In this document: positions 14,632-18,006 of the stretch, piece by piece
Layout of the letters: every line of letters begins with the position of its first letter
Position numbering within the stretch: the stretch's first letter is position 1
DNA from: an uncultured Candidatus Peregrinibacteria bacterium
GTDB taxonomy: Bacteria > Patescibacteriota > Gracilibacteria > Peribacterales > Peribacteraceae
Length of the DNA: 18,006 nucleotides
Assembly (NCBI GenBank): GCA_903822115.1
Contig: CAIJNU010000042.1
Location: 1-18,006 of the forward strand
Reading direction: 5' to 3'
Made by a program: the position numbers and the translations under genes
The notes under the pieces: model-generated
The model's database searches: none
What the model was told of the DNA's origin: nothing
What the model saw: only the letters and a program-made list of their open reading frames with translations

Positions 14632-14708
14632 GGAGCCGTAGCTCAATTGGCTAGAGCGCTTCCCTGTCACGGAAGAGGTCGCGGGTTCAAGTCCCGTCGG
14701 CTCCGCCA
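14632..14708 (+). tRNA. tRNA-Asp(GTC)
   Basis: A complete cloverleaf: acceptor GGAGCCG/CGGCTCC, D stem GCTC/GAGC, anticodon stem CTTCC/GGAAG with loop CTGTCAC (anticodon GTC), T stem GCGGG/CCCGT with TTCAAGT loop, discriminator G and an encoded CCA. The 3' 22 nt overlap the end of the opposing GNAT-like gene. A duplicate of the first 22 nt lies 99 nt upstream. Confidence 0.97.
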
Positions 14709-15313
14709 GAAATATCCCTCTCCTTCTTCGGATCATACAAATACACGCCAAATTCACTGCAATTTCTTTTCATGGTCGCGACGCCTTCTGGATCAGAGGG
14801 AGGTGAGCCATTACTTTCCTCAATCGCCAGCATCCCCTCGATTCCAATATTTTCGCATGCTCCACTCTGCACGAGTTTATCGTATTTCCCCTTCAATTCT
14901 GGAGTTTTTGTGAAGATGTAAAACAGCGCATTCGGTTCTTTTGCCAGCACTTCCCGCATGCAACGTTCCATTAGCTGAGATGAGAGCTTATTGCCGCGAT
15001 AGGAAGTGAGTGTGACAACATGCGTAAGCTCGAACACCGGTCTACCGTCTTTCCACGTTCCCAATCGATACCATGCAGCCATGGCTGCGACCTCGTCATT
15101 CACCTTCGCTATCGCTGCTTGATGGACATCATTCAATACATGAAGAGTATGCCTGCGCACCCACTCAACGGCTTTCCCCAACCGCTCTCCACCCTCGGGA
15201 ACAAATGTTTGCTGATAAGCAGTGAGAAGCTCTGTGATTTTTGCATCATCATGTGCAAGTTCATTTGCTGCTTCCTCACCGTAAAGAATGGATGGTTCTT
15301 CTTGTCCGCTCAT
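14687..15313 (-). CDS. GNAT-like N-acetyltransferase domain protein
   Basis: This is a 208-aa soluble protein. The central part resembles the GNAT fold: AAWYRLGTWKDGRPVFELTHVVT gives paired beta strands with a W/Y pair, followed by the acetyl-CoA loop-like YRGNKLSSQLMERCMREVL, then ALFYIFTKTPELKGKYDKL. The match is weak, the substrate is unknown, and the N-terminal 60 residues are helical without a recognised domain. ATG at 15313 is preceded by a perfect TGTTATAAT extended -10 ending 6 nt upstream, so the transcript is probably leaderless; the longer frame to 15364 crosses that promoter. The last residues (SGGADGT) and stop are encoded by the antisense of tRNA-Asp, which suggests the original 3' end was lost. 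Confidence 0.7.
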   Translation of the reverse strand: MSGQEEPSILYGEEAANELAHDDAKITELLTAYQQTFVPEGGERLGKAVEWVRRHTLHVLNDVHQAAIAKVNDEVAAMAAWYRLGTWKDGRPVFELTHVVTLTSYRGNKLSSQLMERCMREVLAKEPNALFYIFTKTPELKGKYDKLVQSGACENIGIEGMLAIEESNGSPPSDPEGVATMKRNCSEFGVYLYDPKKERDISGGADGT

Positions 15314-15319
15314 AAGTAT

Positions 15320-15328
15320 ATTATAACA
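15320..15328 (-). promoter_or_regulatory. Extended -10 promoter of the GNAT-like gene
   Basis: The minus strand reads TGTTATAAT, a perfect extended -10, ending 6 nt before the ATG at 15313. No strong -35 is present, as is common for extended -10 promoters. Transcription is predicted to begin at the start codon. Confidence 0.65.
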
Positions 15329-15489
15329 TAATTTATGTGTTAAGTATCGTATGATGATTCGCACTCCCAGAAGCCATTCTTTGGACTATATCTCCGACAT
15401 CCACCTTCATCACTTCAAATAACATCCGTTCGATTCCGCCAGAATTCATAAACATCGCCCTACAAACTAGAATTTACAAACTCACTTCT

Positions 15490-15523
15490 CGATCCTGAGC
15501 GAGTGAAACGAATCGAAGGATCG
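15490..15523. repeat. CGATCCT...AGGATCG palindromic repeat
   Basis: A 7-bp perfect inverted repeat encloses CCTGAGCG and CGAAGG elements, related to the units at 2138 and 9688-9846 but with a longer centre. It lies just beyond the stop of the PsbP-like lipoprotein. The rest of 15329-15489 shows nothing recognisable. Confidence 0.6.
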
Positions 15524-15532
15524 GCTACGCTC

Positions 15533-16117
15533 TTACTTTGAAGGTGCAACGAAGCGGACTGAACGAATTATGCTCTCGATAGTACCGTAGTCGTCTGATT
15601 TGCTTCCGCTAAAAATATACGTGTAATGTCCTGAGTCTTGTTCGAGGAAGTAACCCGGGCCAGAAACGCCTGAATCCCATCCAGAATCTTGAATTTTCCT
15701 CACCTGAATTCCCTCTACAGTAAAAGGGAGGATGGGACCACCGAAGTCCCCCATGCCACCTTCGCTGAGCTTCGACGCAATAAAAGAATCAAAATCCTGA
15801 TGAACATCTTTCTCGTGTCCGATTTGCATTTCCATTTCTTGCTTGCCCAAAGACCACTCCAAACCGGAACTGCCGGTACTCGTACTCGATACATTGTTTG
15901 CAAGATGAATATCCAAGATTTCAGCATTTTCACTCACTGACACAGACCAATCAGCGGGGTACCTGAAGGCAACCCCATACTTGTTATTTTCATACATGTG
16001 CCAACCAACATATTCCGAACCAGAATCAGTGTTCTGCGGGGAAGACTGCTTCGACGAGCAGCCAACCATCGTCAACATCCCCGTAAGCAGGAGCGCATAT
16101 ACTATCGCCTTTCTCAT
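15533..16117 (-). CDS. Lipoprotein with a PsbP-like domain
   Basis: This 194-aa protein has a lipoprotein signal peptide (MRKAIVYALLLTG, lipobox TMVGC with C20 as the lipidated cysteine), then a Ser/Gln-rich linker. A single domain follows, starting NKYGVAFRYPADWSV, a pattern typical of PsbP-like domains in bacterial exported proteins, and ending TIESIIRSVRF. It would be anchored to the outer face of the membrane; function is unknown. I chose ATG at 16117 because it gives a proper signal peptide and because TGTTACAAT ends 6 nt upstream, predicting a leaderless transcript. The open frame to 16186 reads through that promoter. Confidence 0.8.
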   Translation of the reverse strand: MRKAIVYALLLTGMLTMVGCSSKQSSPQNTDSGSEYVGWHMYENNKYGVAFRYPADWSVSVSENAEILDIHLANNVSSTSTGSSGLEWSLGKQEMEMQIGHEKDVHQDFDSFIASKLSEGGMGDFGGPILPFTVEGIQVRKIQDSGWDSGVSGPGYFLEQDSGHYTYIFSGSKSDDYGTIESIIRSVRFVAPSK

Positions 16118-16123
16118 GCAGGC

Positions 16124-16132
16124 ATTGTAACA
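16124..16132 (-). promoter_or_regulatory. Extended -10 promoter of the PsbP-like lipoprotein
   Basis: The minus strand reads TGTTACAAT, an extended -10 with TACAAT 6 nt before the ATG at 16117, the same layout as the GNAT-like gene. Confidence 0.55.
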
Positions 16133-16216
16133 GACAAAAGAGCAATGCGATGGGATCCTATCCAATACATGTTCCTTAGGTCCCAAGCCTGTTATTGGGA
16201 TTCTTCACGTGTTCGA

Positions 16217-16245
16217 TTCACGTTCAAGCCATCTCGTTTTATACT
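16217..16245 (+). promoter_or_regulatory. Predicted crcB-DUF190 promoter
   Basis: A -35 TTCACG (16217-16222), a 17-bp spacer and a -10 TATACT (16240-16245) precede the crcB ATG by 21 nt. I see no fluoride riboswitch between the lipoprotein and crcB. Confidence 0.45.
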
Positions 16246-16266
16246 CCGTTGGCTACGTACTTTGAT

Positions 16267-16641
16267 ATGCAGAGAATTCTCCTCCTCGGATTTGCCGGTG
16301 CGCTCGGTGCACTCGCGCGATATGGTCTCGCACTTCTGGTCCAACGACTGAATGTTACGGGCTTCCCGTGGGGGACGTTCGTCATCAACATGCTTGGCTG
16401 TCTTGCCTTCGGATTCATCTGGGCACTTGCGGAGGAACGACTCTTCATCAGTGGCGAGACCCGGCTTATTCTCCTCACGGGTTTCATGGGAGCTTTTACG
16501 ACCTTTTCAACATTCATGTTCGAATCGTCGCAATTGATGCGAGATTCTGAGTGGGCATTCGTCGTCGGAAATGTGGTGGGACAAAACCTTCTCGGATTAC
16601 TTCTCATGTTTCTCGGATTGACCCTCGGTCGTCTTGTATAA
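16267..16641 (+). CDS. crcB: Fluoride exporter CrcB (Fluc)
   Basis: This 124-aa membrane protein has four predicted TM helices. Fluc channels work as antiparallel dimers that let fluoride leave the cell. Family motifs are present: GALGALARYG at about residues 11-20, PWGTFVINMLGCLAFGF in TM2, and GFMGAFTTFSTFMFE in TM3, which contains the phenylalanines and polar track of the pore. Length is normal. A single crcB implies a homodimer. ATG at 16267 fits the family start. It ends 10 nt before the DUF190 gene, a neighbour it often has in other genomes. Confidence 0.95.
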   Translation: MQRILLLGFAGALGALARYGLALLVQRLNVTGFPWGTFVINMLGCLAFGFIWALAEERLFISGETRLILLTGFMGAFTTFSTFMFESSQLMRDSEWAFVVGNVVGQNLLGLLLMFLGLTLGRLV

Positions 16642-16651
16642 TGCCCCGTAT

Positions 16652-16993
16652 ATGAATCTTCCCACTCAAGCCAAGCTGCTCCGTATCTTCATCGGTGAGG
16701 CGGACAAGTTCGATGGAAGGCCGCTCTACGAAGCAATCGTGATGGAGGCAAGAAAGCGGAAGATGGCGGGGGCCACTGTCCTGCGGGGAACGTTGGGTTT
16801 CGGCGCAAACAGTCATCTCCATTCGGCGAAGATATTGGAAATCTCCGAGGACTTGCCGATGATCATCGAGATTGTGGACACCGAGGAAAGGATCAACGCA
16901 TTTCTGCCCGATTTGGAGCGGATGGTGAAAGACGGACTTGTGACGATGGAGAAGGCGGAGGTCATCGCATACAGACCTCGGAAAGAAACGTGA
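16652..16993 (+). CDS. DUF190 family protein
   Basis: This 113-aa small cytoplasmic protein of the DUF190 family has a PII-like alpha/beta fold. Diagnostic segments are LLRIFIGEADKFDGRPLYEAIV, AGATVLRGTLGFGANS, and DLPMIIEIVDTEERI. Its biochemical role is unknown; frequent pairing with crcB suggests a regulatory or accessory part in fluoride export, which is inference. ATG at 16652 begins the conserved part. A TATAAT at 16637-16642, overlapping the crcB stop, could give the gene its own promoter, but co-transcription with crcB is the simpler reading. It is convergent with the membrane protein at 17030 and no terminator is visible between them. Confidence 0.92.
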   Translation: MNLPTQAKLLRIFIGEADKFDGRPLYEAIVMEARKRKMAGATVLRGTLGFGANSHLHSAKILEISEDLPMIIEIVDTEERINAFLPDLERMVKDGLVTMEKAEVIAYRPRKET

Positions 16994-17029
16994 GATTGAT
17001 AGAGTGATCTGCCGCGTTGCCCCTCTTCA

Positions 17030-17311
17030 TCAGCGCCTTCGCATTTGCCAAGCCCAGAGAGAGAGCCAGGTGACAACGAATGCCATGAGCCAGAGAAAAA
17101 TCTTGAGAAAGCTGACCGCCAGAAGAATGATCGTCCGCAGCATTGGCCATGTGACACCCGGGCCGCAGAGGGAGAGAACCCACGCCGGCTGAGCGGTCAC
17201 GATGTAGAGGTACCATACCCACATGAGCGCAAGAAAGACGGCCGCAATGAGGAGCGTCCACCATCCGGCGACCGCGGCGCTTCCTACTCTGTTCTCGATC
17301 GTATCTTTCAT
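17030..17311 (-). CDS. Small membrane protein, function unknown
   Basis: This 93-aa protein is not assigned to a family. It has a short charged N-terminus (MKDTIENRVG), TM1 (WWTLLIAAVFLALMWVWYLY), a short loop with a CGPG, and a long hydrophobic stretch from about 58 to 88 that may hold one or two TM helices, ending in WQMRRR. The hydrophobic pattern with positive C-terminus suggests a real protein rather than chance. ATG at 17311 is chosen; an in-frame ATG 7 codons earlier is possible. It lies downstream of the terminator that follows the lipoprotein-like ORF, so it needs its own promoter, which I could not identify. Confidence 0.6.
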   Translation of the reverse strand: MKDTIENRVGSAAVAGWWTLLIAAVFLALMWVWYLYIVTAQPAWVLSLCGPGVTWPMLRTIILLAVSFLKIFLWLMAFVVTWLSLWAWQMRRR

Positions 17312-17389
17312 GGAGGATTGGGGGAAGAACAACCGATGATGCTACCCTTCCGGAAGAAAACAGGGAAATGGAATGCAAAGATGCGCCAC

Positions 17390-17437
17390 AAAAAAACGAA
17401 CCCCGGAAGCAACGCTTCGGGGCCCGTTTCGTTTGGC
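17390..17437 (-). terminator. Rho-independent terminator
   Basis: The stem CCCCGGAAGC (17401-17410) / GCTTCGGGG (17414-17422) has an AAC loop and one bulge. On the minus strand the stem is followed by TTCG and a T-run (complement of 17390-17396), and outer AACGAA/TTCGTT pairing extends it. It lies 3 nt beyond the stop of the ORF at 17440. Confidence 0.85.
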
Positions 17438-17439
17438 AA

Positions 17440-18006
17440 TTATCGATTGGTCGAGACCACGGTGCCGCCGCTGTCCGTGACGATGCCCCAGTCATCCTTC
17501 TCGTTCTTCTCCTCGCCGTTGACGTCGTCCTGAAGATACTTCTCGACGAAGTAGAGCTTCTGACCCGGCTTCAGCGTAAAGGATTGATCGCGATACTCGG
17601 GAGAATCATGCCTCGTGGCGCGAAGTGTGATCTGCCTCGAGCCATCCGAAAGAACGGAGCTCTGCAAGTCGTATCCTGCCAACGCAGCCTTCGTGGCGGC
17701 GTCGAACGCGTCGGGAGACGCCTCGGAGATCAGATAGGAATAGGACATCACCGGACTGTCGGAAATCTTCGAGCCGATTGCCGGCACATCATTTGCCTGC
17801 GGCGGCGGCGCGGCGGGAGGAGTTCCGGAGTCGCTCGGAGGCGTCACGTTCCCCGTGCACGCTGCGAGGAAAAGGAGAGGGAAGAGAACTGCAACAGACG
17901 ATTGATAAACGCCTGTGCCAAGTTTATACAGGTAAGGAGCTACTCCACCTGATGCCGAAATTGTTACACTCCCATCATTGTTTCCATGAATTGAAACATC
18001 GGTCTG
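17440..18006 (-). CDS. Partial chimeric ORF: SprB-like repeat joined to a lipoprotein
   Basis: The frame is open from the window edge, so the 5' end is missing. The first 37 codons encode a SprB-like adhesin repeat (NNDGSVTISASGG, VAPYLYKLGTGVYQSS). It passes without a stop into a lipoprotein signal (SSVAVLFPLLFLAAC, lipobox LAAC) and a Pro-rich linker (TPPSDSGTPPAAPPPQ). A domain of about 110 residues follows (MSYSYLISEASPDAFDAATKAALAGYDLQ ... SFTLKPGQKLYFVEKYLQDD) that I do not recognise. There is no ATG, GTG or TTG in frame between the window edge and the signal peptide; the first GTG (17847) falls after the lipobox. So either the lipoprotein lost its own start through recombination with a SprB-type gene, or the join is an assembly artefact. 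A terminator follows the stop. Confidence 0.65.
   Translation of the reverse strand, partial: QTDVSIHGNNDGSVTISASGGVAPYLYKLGTGVYQSSVAVLFPLLFLAACTGNVTPPSDSGTPPAAPPPQANDVPAIGSKISDSPVMSYSYLISEASPDAFDAATKAALAGYDLQSSVLSDGSRQITLRATRHDSPEYRDQSFTLKPGQKLYFVEKYLQDDVNGEEKNEKDDWGIVTDSGGTVVSTNR

Noticed and set aside
14515..14757. 80-aa frame on the minus strand across tRNA-Asp
   Set aside because: It reads EPTGLEPATSSVTGKRSSQLSYGS, a well-known spurious translation of tRNA antisense.
16118..16266. Fluoride riboswitch upstream of crcB
   Set aside because: None of the conserved riboswitch segments is recognisable; the predicted promoter lies only about 50 nt from the start, leaving too short a leader.

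Overview
This window looks like bacterial chromosome from the Candidate Phyla Radiation (Patescibacteria), possibly a Peribacteria/Peregrinibacteria-like lineage. That placement is inference from gene content and style; no 16S is present. The genes are compact and of moderately high GC. TGA is used as an ordinary stop (gatA, rnpA, the 93-aa membrane protein), so code 11 fits. Shine-Dalgarno sequences are nearly absent, and several genes appear to be leaderless. A very large SLH-domain surface protein dominates the window, and intergenic spaces carry short palindromic repeats.

Layout. 1-393: no gene; a repeat element and a duplicated copy of the sodA 3' end. 394-2096: divergent sodA (-) and a FemAB-type aminoacyltransferase (+). 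2099-2205: a three-way-junction repeat and a bidirectional terminator. 2226-6389 (-): a 1387-aa S-layer-type protein. 6390-7014: a long non-coding stretch with a candidate structured RNA and an unusual leader. 7015-9661: divergent cysS (-) and class I aldolase fbaB (+). 9662-9861: repeats. 9862-11483 (-): rnpA and yidC, overlapping. 11606-13365 (+): gatC-gatA. 13379-13469: long inverted repeat. 13476-14423 (-): DUF475/TerC-like membrane protein. 14516-14708 (+): a truncated tRNA copy followed by intact tRNA-Asp(GTC). 14687-15313 (-): GNAT-like protein whose stop codon lies inside the tRNA. 15533-16117 (-): PsbP-like lipoprotein. 16267-16993 (+): crcB and DUF190. 17030-17311 (-): small membrane protein. 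17440-18006 (-): the end of an ORF that joins a SprB-like repeat in frame to a lipoprotein signal and domain.

Most genes are housekeeping: tRNA charging and amidation (cysS, gatCA), tRNA processing (rnpA), membrane insertion (yidC), sugar metabolism (fbaB), oxidative defence (sodA) and fluoride export (crcB). The surface is represented by the SLH protein, FemAB (peptidoglycan cross-bridge) and lipoproteins.

Three signals are the most interesting. First, at three separate loci (sodA 3' end, yidC 3' end, tRNA-Asp 5' end) a 22-27 bp piece of gene terminus is duplicated on either side of a short insert. Second, a -10-like box sits exactly 6 nt before the start codon in four genes, pointing to leaderless transcripts. 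Third, the 6590-6835 region has helices containing G-T pairs that only work as RNA on the + strand. No complete new multi-gene system is evident.
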